64,000 nucleotides of DNA from Silurus meridionalis (taxonomy: Eukaryota; Chordata; Actinopteri; Siluriformes; Siluridae), in contig NC_060884.1 of the NCBI RefSeq assembly GCF_014805685.1, positions 13,046,356 through 13,110,355 on the forward strand. Reading direction: 5' to 3'. The translations under genes and the position numbers were made by a program. The notes under the pieces are model-generated. The model had not been told where the DNA came from, made no database searches, and worked only from the letters and a program-made list of their open reading frames with translations. The stretch's first letter is position 1, and each line of letters opens with the position of its first letter. Shown one piece after another: positions 41,301-52,064 of the stretch.

Positions 41301-41527
41301 TAGCAGGAGAACTGTGTATCTGCACCCCCTAAAAGCGATCGGGAGACTTATTCATATAGATTTTGCTTGAAATGTGAGCAACAGTCATGATCATGGCCCG
41401 CATAGTGCGCGCAGATCCCCGGCCTCACCTCCTCCTCAGTTTCGCTCCTGAAGCACAGGCAGGCGGCCCGCTTCTTATAGCCTTCTCCATCATAGGTGCG
41501 AGTTTGGTTCGACTTCAGCTTCATCAT
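31165..41527 (-). CDS. nudt3: Diphosphoinositol polyphosphate phosphohydrolase 1 (NUDT3)
   Basis: Five coding exons on the minus strand: 41527-41429, 39384-39274, 35895-35851, 33483-33399 and 31361-31165. They give 178 residues; human NUDT3 has 172. The enzyme removes phosphate from diphosphoinositol polyphosphates and diadenosine polyphosphates, and in mammals also decaps some mRNAs. It is cytosolic. The Nudix box GX5EX7REUXEEXGU is intact at residues 51-73 (GGMEPEE, then REVCEEAGV) and is split between exons 2 and 3. The N-terminus MMKLKSNQTRTYDGEGYKKRA and the segment YVYVLIVKEVLEDWEDSVNIG match NUDT3 closely. The C-terminus after residue 150 (AEDLSPSYSINQSSVSDIR) is longer and less conserved than in human. 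An in-frame ATG 23 codons upstream at 41596 is not conserved; MM at 41527 matches the family. Introns hold a minisatellite and a Tc1 copy. Confidence 0.97.
32245..32323. repeat. (CAGA)n/(GA)n compound microsatellite
   Basis: 'cagacagacagaca' followed by about 60 bp of GA, within nudt3 intron 4. Confidence 0.95.
34004..34203. repeat. 36-bp minisatellite in nudt3 intron 3
   Basis: Five and a half head-to-tail copies of a 36-bp unit that starts 'aactgacgggttatggttct' and continues 'gtgtgagaattgtaag'. Copies begin at 34004 (34 bp), 34038, 34074, 34110, 34146 and 34182 (partial). Three inner copies look identical; the outer ones carry changes. As 36 is divisible by three it also reads as a 12-residue repeat, but no gene supports translation. 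Confidence 0.95.
35926..35950. repeat. Poly(A)/poly(T) tract at nudt3 exon 3 acceptor
   Basis: About 25 A on the plus strand is a T tract on the nudt3 sense strand, 30-55 bases upstream of the exon 3 acceptor, and may serve as part of the polypyrimidine tract. Confidence 0.7.
37420..39085 (-). mobile_element. Tc1-like element in nudt3 intron 2, degenerate
   Basis: The ends 'acaggtgcatctcaata' (left) and 'gttttgagatgctcctgt' (right) are diverged inverted partners, with matching 'atagattcatcacacacaga' and 'ctgtgtgtgatgaatctata' inside, so inverted repeats of roughly 100 bp are present. The transposase on the minus strand is broken: WTVAQWAKVVFSDE with the first catalytic Asp is near 38450; MSSAGVGPLGFIKSKV and FIFQQDLAPAHTAKS with the second Asp are at 38330-38180; DWLANSPDLNPI is near 38125. 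The frame changes at least once and the C-terminus is interrupted by the insertion at 37917-38103. Same transcriptional direction as nudt3. Confidence 0.85.
37917..38103 (+). mobile_element. L2-like LINE tail or SINE nested in Tc1 copy
   Basis: Shows 'ctggttcctctcaaggtttc', 'gggagtttttccttgccac', 'ctgctttgagatgtc' and 'gagctatataaataaactcg' followed by the short tandem 'acttgacttgact'. The same sequence in the other direction ends the LINE at 50130. It interrupts the Tc1 transposase just after the DLNPI motif, so it arrived later. Confidence 0.8.
40158..40290 (+). mobile_element. tRNA-headed SINE copy, partial
   Basis: 'cgagtggttaagacgctgaa' (A box), 'gaaggtcgagttcaagc' (B box) and 'gctgggcccttgagcaag' are present; the tail is degraded. 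Lies in nudt3 intron 1. Confidence 0.7.
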
Positions 41528-41760
41528 CTCGGCACGTCTGGACCCGGTTAATATCAGAGCGCAAACCCTCTCCGTGGAGATGACACGGCTTCGCACGCAA
41601 AGTTCACGAAAGCAAACCCTGATTTTTTTTTTTTGCGGGGTTTTCTTTAGGATAAGTAATAAGTTCTTCTACGCTTCATTTTTCCGAAGCCAAGCGCATC
41701 TCAGACACGGACGCCATTACTGGAGACGCTACGTCACGTGCGCAGGCTGAGCCGCGGTGC
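41528..41760 (-). promoter_or_regulatory. nudt3: nudt3 promoter region, CpG-rich
   Basis: CpG-containing sequence just upstream of the nudt3 ATG ('acgctacgtcacgtg', 'cggacgccattactgg'). A CRE/E-box-like 'acgtcacgtg' lies at about 41730. 'cgccatt' on the plus strand near 41712 is a YY1-like core. The start site is not fixed. Confidence 0.4.
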
Positions 41761-41971
41761 ACGGCGCTTTGCTGGTTAACTTGCGTACGCGGCGTTACGG
41801 AATCGCGGCCCGCGCACGGACACAATCCGTGTCGCGTCTGTGCGTACGACCAGAACTCATCACACACGGCAACAATGTCGCCGGGATCTTCCTCCCCCTC
41901 CACACACACCACGATCCACCCACTTTCCTTCCGAAAGAAACCAAGACGACTCAGGAAATGAGAAAGTATAC

Positions 41972-41977
41972 TTTATT
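41972..41977 (-). terminator. hmga1: hmga1 polyadenylation signal
   Basis: AATAAA on the minus strand, about 1.33 kb after the hmga1 stop and only about 450 bp before the nudt3 start codon. Confidence 0.6.
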
Positions 41978-43304
41978 AACAACACAACATGCTACACAGA
42001 TACAACTGAATTCTCAATTAAACGTGAAATAAATAGGTCTTTGAGGCATCGACAAACGTGGTAGAAGCCTAAAAGAGCTTGTAGACGATTCCTCAGCTGC
42101 ATTAAAAAATAGGTACAGAGCAAAAGGTTGCTTTTCCACAGAAATGATGAACACATTCTATACAGAAGTTATCAGTGCTATCTGAATACTAAAGTCTGTC
42201 GCCTGCTGTCTATGTACTGTAATTCCTGAGGTGGCTGATGCATATTGTTGCTATGGTTCAGAGAAAGGTGGACAGGTGCAATGTGGGATGCGCAATAATA
42301 ATAAAAAAACAGTCGTTCTGACTATTCTAAAGTGATCCAAATGACACAGTCTTGTTTCTACTGACGGCATATACAAACCTGTCACAAGCACAAGCCATGG
42401 TACTGAGGTATAGCTGCTCAAGTGTGCATTATTTCACAGGTGTCCTCTGTAAACTCCCAGACGTATTTGGGTGGGTCCTTGAAATGTACAACTGTAAATT
42501 TATTTTTTTTCATGCTGACCAAAGCTAAAAACTTGTCTGCCTGGGTGTGTACTTTTCTTTGACCAAGAAGTGACCTGTTGGTAAAAGTTAAGTAAAACAG
42601 TCAATGAAAGGAAAAATATGAATGAGGAACAGTCCACATAAATTAGTCACAAGTGGGTTAAAAATGCTACTGGAATGTACTTGCGATGAGAATCAGAAAC
42701 GTCTCGATCACCTACCCGACTACAGCAGAGTGAGAAAGACTGAAAACGGTGTATTTCAATCTAAATACATGAGCTGCTTATCTTGCAAAATACACACAAC
42801 CTAGCCTTCGACAAATGGTGAATATTCACGCATCGACATATAAAGGCAATCTAATAAAAGCTAAAATCTAGTCAGTGCAGGGGGTGTTTTTAAATGAAAA
42901 TATATATTATCAGTTGCAGTTAAGCAGAAAGCCCTACACTAAAACTATAGGACTACTACACATCACGATCAGAACAGTTCTCTTTTTCTAATTCTACATC
43001 CCCCTGACCTTCCACGTCACAAAGTACATAAAAAGCAAAACAAAACCAAAACAAAAAGAAAATTGAAAAGCACCAAGTAAGCACCATTAAATGTACTAAA
43101 CACTTATATGCAGCCTAATTCACAGATTCTAAAATTATTCCACTTTTTTTTTGTTTTTAACATGTAACTGATTGTTATAGACATGATATTTCTGTCAGTC
43201 CCACAGAGGTGGTTAAGCAGACGACATCCCGTTGTTAGAGGCAGTAGATTAGTAAGTGGTGCCAGGCTGTGTCATATTATGAGGTAGTGCCGAGGATGAA
43301 GCGG
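41978..43304 (-). other. hmga1: Presumed hmga1 3' UTR
   Basis: A 1.3-kb stretch without transposons or other frames between the hmga1 stop and a minus-strand AATAAA. HMGA mRNAs of vertebrates have long 3' UTRs that are targets of small regulatory RNAs; specific sites were not verified. Confidence 0.5.
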
Positions 43305-44489
43305 TTACTGCTCCTCATCTTCATCCTCCTCTTCCTCCTCCGAGGACTCCTGAGATGCCTCTTTTTCCTGCTCGCACAGCACAGAACACAACAAGGTCAG
43401 CGGACATTATACACGCCAATTTGATTGTCAAAAATCGATTCGGTTTTCAACGCCGCCTGTATTTCAGCTCCGATACCTCCTTTTTGGGCTTCCCCTTTAG
43501 CTTCTTATCTGAAGATGATCCCACTTTCTATGGGGGAAAAACATGGCATTAGTTCCAAATAGCAGTTGTTTTCCCCCTGTTATTCCTGTATATTTTAAAC
43601 TTGGTCTTGAAAAGAAAATTCAACAGTACAAATGACGACAAAAAAAAAGGTCAAATTGCCTGACATGAACATCAGACGTCAGATAATCCAGATCCATTCA
43701 AGGTTGAGGTGCTGCCTTGCTTCTTTACAAGCCCAGAAAGCCATCTACAGTTACTTAACCGGATTTGGTAGAAATCCTACTCGTGTGTGTGTTCGAGAGA
43801 GAATGAGCGAGTGTGAGTAAGTGCGTATGAGCACAGAACACCAGGGGGCGCCATCACCAAGCTGCAAAACAGGTGGAGAGGGCAGCGAGTTCATCCAGAG
43901 CGGTGACGTAGAGGCCACAGACTGACAGCGATTATAGCTCCCAGCTAACACTGAGCCCCTCCACTAAGGCCTGCAGATGATCCTTCACCAATAAACACAT
44001 GAGCAGGGAGGAAAAAAATAAACCCGATGCGTATGTGTTTAAATGAACATTACACACCGAAATAAACTGCGCACTCACTTTCTTGGAAGGACCTTTGTTT
44101 TTGCTGCCCTTTGGCCGCCCTCTCGGCCTTTTCGGAACCGGGGATCCAATGGACTCCTGAAAAAATAAATAAAAAGAATTATAATCTAAAAGCTGAAACG
44201 TATAATTGTGTCAGAAGGATCATATAAGTGTGTATACAATACAGGACCTAAGTGTATAAACCCGGGCCTGGTTCCTAAGCTGAGTGTAAGGACCTGTTAG
44301 CTCGGGAAGAACTGAGCTCGAGAACAAGTCCAGAAGGAAAAGTTGATCTAGGAGATGCGGCGATGTTAGCCTAGCATAAGCCCTGCAGCTAACTGTTACC
44401 TTTGGATGTTTCCTCGGTCTTCCTCTCCCCCTTTTCTCCACTCCATCCTTCTCCTTTACAGAAAGCGTCTGCTTCTCGGAATCGCTCAT
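43305..44489 (-). CDS. hmga1: High mobility group AT-hook protein 1
   Basis: Four minus-strand coding exons: 44489-44400, 44156-44079, 43527-43477 and 43367-43305, giving 93 residues plus stop. All junctions are GT-AG and in phase 0. HMGA1 is a nuclear architectural protein that binds the minor groove of AT-rich DNA. AT-hook 1 is KRGRGRPRK (core RGRP 22-25) and AT-hook 2 is [13 protein letters not shown] (core 42-45). The expected third hook reads [10 protein letters not shown], so both core arginines are lysine (KGKP 67-70). The acidic tail [16 protein letters not shown] (residues 78-93) with casein-kinase-2-type serines is typical. The N-terminus [21 protein letters not shown] matches fish HMGA1. 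HMGA2 is less likely given the neighbouring nudt3, rps10 and pacsin1. Confidence 0.95.
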
Positions 44490-44639
44490 TTTCCAGCGTC
44501 ACCTGGTCCGCGGAGGAAGAAGAAGTGGTCACACATTGGGCGCACAGCGACACCTCTATGCTTTAATCACCGAAACGCGCGGAACAAGTGAACGATAACA
44601 ATAACAGCACACATCAGTATGACATGATTCTTCTGGGTG

Positions 44640-44932
44640 GAGTGACGCGAGGATGGGGGGGGGGGGAATCAAATGTAATTTTATTAGATCATAACTCCGA
44701 TTTTCCTTCCGCGCTACTTTGAAAATGGCGTGCTCCAAGTGCAGGAGCGCGCGCGCACACACACACCGAGGGTGTTTATGTTTGAGAGTAGGACGGGGCT
44801 CTGGTCTGGGTAATGGAAGCTAAAGATCCAGTCCGACAAGCGACAAAACAGTGAATAAAGTGCGTTAGGGATCACTTACATGCACCGCTCGATTTTTCGG
44901 GATTTCCAAGCGAACCGAATAGAAGTATAAGA

Positions 44933-44964
<32 letters not shown>

Positions 44965-45310
44965 AGTGTTGTATGTCCGCGAAGCCCCGCCTCCGGCGCA
45001 CAATGTCTCCTGATTGAATAAAAGGACAATGGGCATTCGATGGACCCAGTCCCAAAAAACATACCAAAGAAAATACCATGCAAAAACTTACCGCATGCGT
45101 AAACGAAGGGAATCGGGCGTATATTCGCCAAGTAAGGGCGATTCGAGGAGCGCGTGCTGTAGCGAATAAGCACTACAATAAGATTAAGCCAATCGCGCGC
45201 CAGCGGGAGCCTCAAACGGAGAGACTATGAGGGGGGGCGGGGCTTCCAGCGTACGTGGACGCGCAAGCACGCTGAAAACCCGCCCCTTCATGTTCACCGT
45301 GCGTGCGTGC
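44640..45310. promoter_or_regulatory. hmga1: CpG-rich hmga1 upstream region
   Basis: The GC-richest stretch of the window, with many CpG ('gcgcgcgcgcac', 'caatcgcgcgccagcggg', 'gtgcgtgcgtgcgcgcgtgcgtg') and a (TG)n tract at 44935-44958. It lies upstream of hmga1 and probably holds its promoter and untranslated first exon; neither start site nor splice sites could be fixed. Confidence 0.4.
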
Positions 45311-45805
45311 GCGCGTGCGTGTCTCCATTACTCACACCGCTAATAATAATCTTAGTGTTCTGCTGGACCCAAAGAGTCTCCATGCTGCTCTACTCTTGCG
45401 CTTTATTAATGCATCACAACACTCTAATTTTACAAAAAAATGAGGATTGCATAAACTTTACAACTATTATAAACTGCACCTGTGTGCAACTTCATATTTA
45501 TTTAGAGAGAATCATTAACTCAAATGGCACATACTGTATATTCCAGCAGCAGTGCAAATCTTTGTAATGTCCTAGGGAGAAACAGCATTTTAAATTAGAC
45601 TTTAAGAAAATCTTAATTTGATAAAATGTAGAGCATATCTTGGTAATGTTTCGTGCAAAACTGGGAAATCTGCCCCAGATTGGGTGCTTCTGTATAGCAG
45701 GCTAACGTATAGACACATTCACACACTGTAACATATATGGTGAAACTGAGTGCTACCACTCGTGGCATTTGAACCACAGCTTCAAAGTTTTATTCTCATT
45801 CAGTT
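45311..45805. other. Intergenic, no feature seen
   Basis: No recognised exon or repeat. Confidence 0.3.
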
Positions 45806-46020
45806 GCATTTGTATACGGCGTTTTAACAGAGGACATTGTCCCAAAGCAGCTTTACAAAGATAGAGTTTATAAAATTGGAATTTATATGTCAGTGTCTAT
45901 TAGTTGATCCCTAATGAGCTGGTGGTGACAGTGGCAAGAAAAAACTCCCCGAGATGGTATAAGGAACAACGCTTGAGATGCACCAGACAATAAAGGGAAC
46001 CAGTCCTCATTCGGATGACA
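45806..46020 (-). mobile_element. L2-like LINE tail or SINE copy
   Basis: 'gaggacattgtcccaaagca' and 'gctttacaaagatagag', then 'gtggcaagaaaaaactcccc' and 'ggaaccagtcctcattcgga': the same ordered landmarks as at 50130, 53405 and, reversed, 37917. Confidence 0.75.
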
Positions 46021-47336
46021 CTGAAAGTCCCTTCATTTTGGTTTATGCATGTTTGTGGTGTGTTGTTCAGTAAACTGTTTACCGATACAGTGCAACTCGA
46101 CAAACTGTTCACTGTTCATGGTAAAACAGTTGGGAAAAAAATCTGCTGCCAGTTCAGTCAGTCATGTGCTGGTGAATAAATGTAAACTGGTTGTAATGTC
46201 TTATTATTATGTGTAATCATTTTTGATATCTATTTGGTCTTTCCTAAAGACTTTTCTCATGACATAATTAAACCAGCTAAAACTTTTTAGGCTCATCTGT
46301 AGCAAAAATATACTTTTTACATCTGTGTGGGATCAGGGGACAGACACTAGCCAATTATAACACAGCTCATACATGTGGAAGAGGGCAGTTGATTTTCTCC
46401 AAGTGAGTGGCACTGGCTAAGCATCAGTTTGAAAAGATGATGTAGTGGCTGGTTCAAGGTGTTTCTCAAAATCAAAATGCTTTAATCTTCAGTCTCCAAC
46501 AAGGGGTCACTGTCATGTGATTGAATTGGCTGGTGGGTAGGAATTGGAAGGTGATCAAATCGAATACGAAAATGTAAGATCTTTTCTGTACAGTGTTTAA
46601 GCGCAATGTTTTTCAGCTGGTTTCTGATTAAGAGACAAACCGGTTAGGTTTATGTTCTGTTTTCTATTGTAGGTAGTTTGCCCAAAACGTGATAAAATCA
46701 TGAGAAAAGCAGGCAATGTTTTAGACATGTTTAGGCAGACTGCCTGCATTAATTGATGTGTTTGTTGAACCAGCTCCTTATCCACATGATCTTTGAAGAC
46801 AGCCTGTCAAAACAAGGTTGGAAAGCTTTTTGTTTAAATATATTTGAGATTTCTTTCAATAGATATGTCAAAGCATACTGTTAGCAAAAAAAACCAATTT
46901 TGGTCAAAACCCACAATGAAGGCTTAACAGAGGGGTGCTGGGAACACTTTTGTCTAAAACAGCTGAAGGGAAAAGTCTTCTCTGTTATCATGACTACAGC
47001 TCAATGTTAATCATACCAGAAATTTAGGGGCAGATCTCTGAGTTACCATGATACAATATCCAGGTCAATTCAAAGCAATTCAGGATCATAATGTTTTACA
47101 GTATTCTATTGTTGAAATAATAATGCTTTCATTTTTAACCAAAAAACCCATATTTGGTAAAAAAAACAAAAAAAACAAAAAAACAGTGTGACCTAGCATG
47201 AATGTTGACATCCAAGGAAAAAAGCCCAAAAGACCTTCAGTTTATGAAATACTGAAACCAGGCCATCTGATATCAACAATTTCCACAGTTATTCCATTCT
47301 TGCTCCTAATACAATGGTCTTTGTACACAGATAAAC

Positions 47337-47379
<43 letters not shown>

Positions 47380-48070
47380 TAATAATAAATAATAATACTA
47401 ATCTAGTTCATAGGAATGTCTAATTAATGATAAATTATAATATTTACAATATGTGAAGTACAAAATGCATGCTATAGTCTAGTTGATAGTTATATTCTGT
47501 TTATTTTTCATATAAAGAACTTGACCATACATTTGTAGTTATGGTGATATATTTGTGCCAAATCCCTGTTTCCAGTACTGAGGGGATATTTTGTGAGTAA
47601 ATAATAATTATTTTGAAGATTTTGCAGATAAAAGCTATTTCTCTTTTTTAAGTCTAAATCTATTTACTGCTAAATGAGAGTAAAATTAGATATGCACCAT
47701 GAGCAGAATTCAGACCATGTTGATTCCCCAGTAATTTCAGTGACCTGCTAGCTTGCACACTAAATTTACTAATAAAGCAAAATATACCACCATATCAAGT
47801 TTTTTAGCTAAAATGTCTGTAATAATGAAGGTCTTTTATAAGTATTCATAAACAGTTCCTCCACATTATGTTTTGCTTGGGTTGCTACAATGGATTATGA
47901 AAGTAAAGTATGATGGCAAGCAGATGGTTTAAATCTCATTTTCTCTCATACTGTTTATATTCCTTGTGAAGCAACACACAGTTACATATAAAACCCACTA
48001 ATGTGGAAAGTGGGACAAAATCAGGGAACCTAGAGAAAACTTCACAGGCAGAAAGCCAAGTGCAGGTTTG
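46021..48070. other. Intergenic, no gene seen
   Basis: AT-rich DNA with no recognised exon; contains a (TAA)n tract at 47338-47398. Confidence 0.3.
47338..47398. repeat. (TAA)n microsatellite
   Basis: About 60 bp of TAA units with a few interruptions. Confidence 0.95.
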
Positions 48071-48076
48071 TACCTG

Positions 48077-48077
<1 letters not shown>

Positions 48078-48141
<64 letters not shown>

Positions 48142-48142
48142 A
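48078..48142. repeat. (CA)n microsatellite
   Basis: About 64 bp of CA that directly adjoins the truncated end of the minus-strand LINE. Confidence 0.97.
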
Positions 48143-50050
48143 CCAATCACAATATCATCCGCAAACATCATAGTTCATGGAGACTCCTGTCTGACCTCGT
48201 CCATCAACCTGTCTATCACCACTGCAAACAGGAAAGTGCTCAGTGCCGTTCCTTGATGCAATCCAACCACCACCATAAGCCAGTCTGTTGTTCCTACTGC
48301 ACACTTCACTGCTGTCACACTGTCCTCATACATGTCCTGCCCCAACCTCACATACTTCTCTGCCACACCTGATATCCTAATAACCCTCGGCATGAAATCA
48401 TACTGTTGCTCACAGATGGTCACCTCTTCCCTCAGCCTGGCTTCCACAACTCTTAACAATAACTTCATGTGACTGATCAGCTTTGGTTCACTGTAGTTAC
48501 TGCAGGTCTGCACATCTCCCTTATTCTTAAAAATTGGTACCGGCACACTCCTCCATTCCTCAGGCATACTCTTACCTTTCAAAATATTGTTGAACAATCT
48601 GGTAAAAAACTCCACTACCATCTCTCCTAAACACTTCTATGCTTCTACTGTTTTGCCATCTGGCCAACTGACTTTCCACTCTTTGTCCTCTTAATAGCTG
48701 CTCTTATCTCGACCTTATTAATCCTTTCCACTTCCTGCTTCACCATCTCCACATCATTCAACCTTGTCTCTCTCTCATTTTTCTTATTCATCAGCTGCTC
48801 AAAATACTCCCTCCACCTTCTCAACACATTTCCATCTCCATCCTTTATTGCTCTAACTTGCAGCACATCCTTCCCAGCTCGATCCCTCTGCCTGGCCAAT
48901 CCGTACAAATACTTTTCTCTTTCCATAGTGTCCAACTTCTCATTTAGCTCCTCATATGCCTTTTTGTTTGCTTTTACTACATCTCTTTTCACCTGCTGTC
49001 ACATCTCCTTGTACTCCTGCCTACTTTTCTCATCACTCTGTCTATCCCACTTCTGTTTTGCCAACTTCTTTCTCCTTATGCTCTCCTGCACATCCTCATT
49101 CCACCACTACATCTCTTTGTCTTCCGTTCCCTTTCCAGATGTCACACCAAGTACCTTCGTAGCTGTTTCCCTTATTACCTCTGCAGTAGTTGACCAATTA
49201 TCCAGCACCTCTTCACCACCACCGAGCCGCTGTCTGACCTCTTTCCTGAATCTCACACTACAGTCTTCTTCTTCAGTTTCCACCATCTTTTCTTTTTACT
49301 CCTCACTCTCCTCCTCTTCATCTTTACCTCCAAAGCCATCCTACAGACCACCATCCGATGCTGTTTAGCTACACTGTCCAACACCTTACAGTCCCCAATC
49401 TCCTTAAGGTTGCATCTGCTGCATAGAATATAATCCACCTGTGTGCACCTTCCTCTGTTCTTATGTCACTTTATGCTTATCATTCTTCTTAAAATAAGTG
49501 TTCACCACCGCCATTTCCATCTTTTTAGCAAAATCTACTACCATCTGCCGTTCCACATTCCTCTCCTTAAGACCATACCTACCTATCACCTCCTCATCAC
49601 CTCTGTTCCCTTCACCTACATGGTCATTGAAGTCTGCCCCTATCATCAATCTTTCTTTCCTTGGTACACTCTCCACCACTTCATTTAACTCACTCCAGAA
49701 TTTTTCCTTCACCTCCATCTCACAACCCAATTGTGGAGCATAAGCACTGATGACATTTATCATCACCCCTTCAACTTCCAGTTTCACATTCATCCCCTTC
49801 TCAAAAACTCCACCACACTATTACTGTACTCTTCCTTCAGTATAACCCCTACACTATTTCTCTTTCCATCCACACCATGATAGTTTAAACCCACCTCCAA
49901 TTTTCCTGGCCTTACTCTCTTTCCACTTGGTCTCCTAAACATTTAACATATCTACCTTTCTCCTCTCCATCATATTAACTACCTATCTCCCTTTACCAGT
50001 CATAGCGCCAACATTTAAAGTACCAACCCTAACCTCCACTCTCCCACAAT
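48143..50050 (-). pseudogene. RTE-like LINE with endonuclease and RT remnants
   Basis: Read on the minus strand, 49793-49461 encodes an AP-endonuclease part (INVISAYAPQLGCE, then MIGADFNDHVGEG with the catalytic DFN motif). 48992-48645 encodes the linker before the RT. 48621-48175 encodes RT segments VPVPIFKNKGDVQTCSNY, GLHQGTALSTFLFAVVIDRL and, just past a stop, FADDIVI. A block containing palm motif A (the KAYDRVP region) is deleted between CEQQYDF and ISGVAEKYVR. The copy ends right after FADDIVI at the (CA)n tract, so thumb and 3' tail are gone. Same family as 18867-19915. Several stops and frameshifts make it dead. Confidence 0.8.
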
Positions 50051-50129
50051 AACCCAATTTTCTACCCTATTGGCTAACAATACAAAAATTTAATTTCAAT
50101 TTAGAATTTATTATATAGCACTTTTTTTT

Positions 50130-51670
50130 CTATAGCACTTTTTTAAAATGGACATTGTCTCAAAGCAGCTTTACAGAATTTATGAATTAAAGTGAAAGAT
50201 GTGCATTTGTCACTGATGAGCAGCCTGGGCGGCTGTGGCAAGGAATAACTCCCTTGGATGATATGAAGAAGAAACCTTGAGAGGAACCAAACTCAAATGG
50301 GGAACCGATCCTCATTTGGGTGATATCAAGAGTGTGATTATAAATCTTTAAAACAATACAAAACACTGAAGAGTGAGAACTAACATGAGTACCGGGATGT
50401 GTGATTGAGAGTAATGTCCTGTCTACACTCTTATTCAGTCAGTTGACCTTATAACACTCAAAGAGGTCCAATGTCCAAACTGTACATGAAGTGGTATCCA
50501 AATGCTGTTGGTACGTCTCTAGATGATTCGGGATGTTTGCTGGTCGGCATCTACTTCTTTAAAGGTCTATAATCTTCATGAAGTGGGATGTAACTGGAGC
50601 TGGTGCAACCTCGAGATGCCTCAAGATGGGTAGAGAAAGAGAAGCAGTGGAGAGGAATTAGCTTTGCTGCTGTTCATAATATTAACAAGCACAAGTTGAT
50701 AATGTGCATGTGATCAGATGTAATGGCGCACAAGGTTATGATGTGTAAAGAGTGTTATGTGTAGGACTCGCTAAAAAGATAAGTTTTTAATCTGCACTTA
50801 AACTTGGAGAGTGTGTCTGAGCTCCGAACACTGTCAGGAAGACTATTTAAAAGTTTAGGAGCTAAATGTGAGAATGCTCTAGCACATTTAGTGGACTTTG
50901 CTATTCTAGGAACTACTAGAAGTCCAGAGTTAGAAGACAAAAATTAAGTTCAAAATTTAACAGCTAGCCAGTGTAAGGATGATAAGATCGGGGTTATATG
51001 GTCATATTTTCTTGACCTTGTCAGCACTCTGGCTGCTGCATTTTGGACTAACTGTAGCTTGTTATAAATGATGCAAAACATCCACCTAGTAATGCATTAC
51101 AATAGTCCAGTCTGGAGGTCATGAATGCATGAACGAGCTTCTCTGCATCAGATATGGACAACATGTTTCTTATCTTAGCAATATTTCTAGGCTGTTTTTG
51201 TAATATAGATGATATGATTTTCAAAAGACAAGTTGCTGTCTAAAATAACTCCCAGGTCTTTTACTGTTGAACTAGTAGTTACAGTACATCCTTCCAAATG
51301 CAAGTTAAAATGCTGGAGCTTCTGTGTACTTTTTTTTGGCCGATGAGCAAAACCTCTGTCTTATTAGAATTTAATAATAGAAAATTATACGTCATCCAAT
51401 CTTTTAATTCTTTGACACACTTAGTTATCCGAGCCAACTGAGCTGTATCGTCTAGTTTCGATGAGATATATAGCTGGGTAACATTAGCACAACAGTGGAA
51501 GCTAATTTCATGACTTCTAATAATATTTCCCAAGGGAAGTATGTTTATTGTGAAAAGCAGGGTTCCTAGAACTGAACCTTGTGGCACCCCATAATTTACT
51601 TGCATTAACCCGAATAACTCTCTATTTAAATCTATAAAATGGTAACGATCAGACAGGTAGGATTCAAACC
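50130..51670 (-). pseudogene. L2-like LINE, 3' part with dead reverse transcriptase
   Basis: On the minus strand 51670-51290 reads ALSWFESYLSDRYHF, then GVPQGSVLGTLLFTI (motif B) and a motif C that reads CANVTQLY where the family has two aspartates (YADD), so the catalytic site is lost. LNSNKTEVLLIG follows. The C-terminal LAPKLLNSLPDSVRSSDTL and FKCRLKTYLFSE are at 50870-50760. The 3' end at 50335-50130 is the repeat seen alone at 37917, 45806 and 53405. L2/CR1-type assignment rests on motif wording; Rex1-like is an alternative. Confidence 0.75.
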
Positions 51671-51767
51671 AGCTTAATGCCTGCCTAAAAAATACCTGTG
51701 GCGGTCGTTGGTAACCCAGGCCTCGACCGATCTGGTATGAAATTCTGATTTGTGATCCGCATATTTT

Positions 51768-51850
51768 ATTGGGCACATGTTTTACGCTGGATGCCCTTCC
51801 TAACACAATCCTCCCTCCCTATCCAGGTCCTAATGGCTGGGTTCATAAAG
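51768..51850 (-). mobile_element. SINE body fragment without tRNA head
   Basis: 'gcacatgttttacgctggat', 'gcccttcctaacacaatcct' and 'ctatccaggtcc' match the body of the tRNA-Glu-headed SINE at 14150-14245. The tRNA part is missing. Confidence 0.65.
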
Positions 51851-52064
51851 CATAAGTTATAATAAATGTTAACTTATCTCTGGAGCTGCTGGGTCTTTGC
51901 CCTCAGTCTGAGTGAATTTCAGTCCATCAGTTTCTGTGCAGTATAGAGGACTCAAATTTGTCTGACAGAATCAGTCACAAAACAGATACCATTGTGATAT
52001 TTTTTTTATATCTATGTCTTGTTACAATTACATTGTAAATGTGGATACAATTTGCACTTATGCA

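Noticed and set aside
41528..41596. Upstream in-frame ATG of nudt3
   Set aside because: It would add 23 residues unlike any NUDT3; the MMKLKSNQ start matches the family.
41930..43304. Searched for SMIM29 between nudt3 and hmga1
   Set aside because: No exon with its membrane segment was seen; the interval fits the hmga1 3' UTR.
49443..49743. Plus-strand frames rich in Ser, Phe and His over 48.9-49.7 kb
   Set aside because: They are the antisense of the minus-strand LINE coding region.
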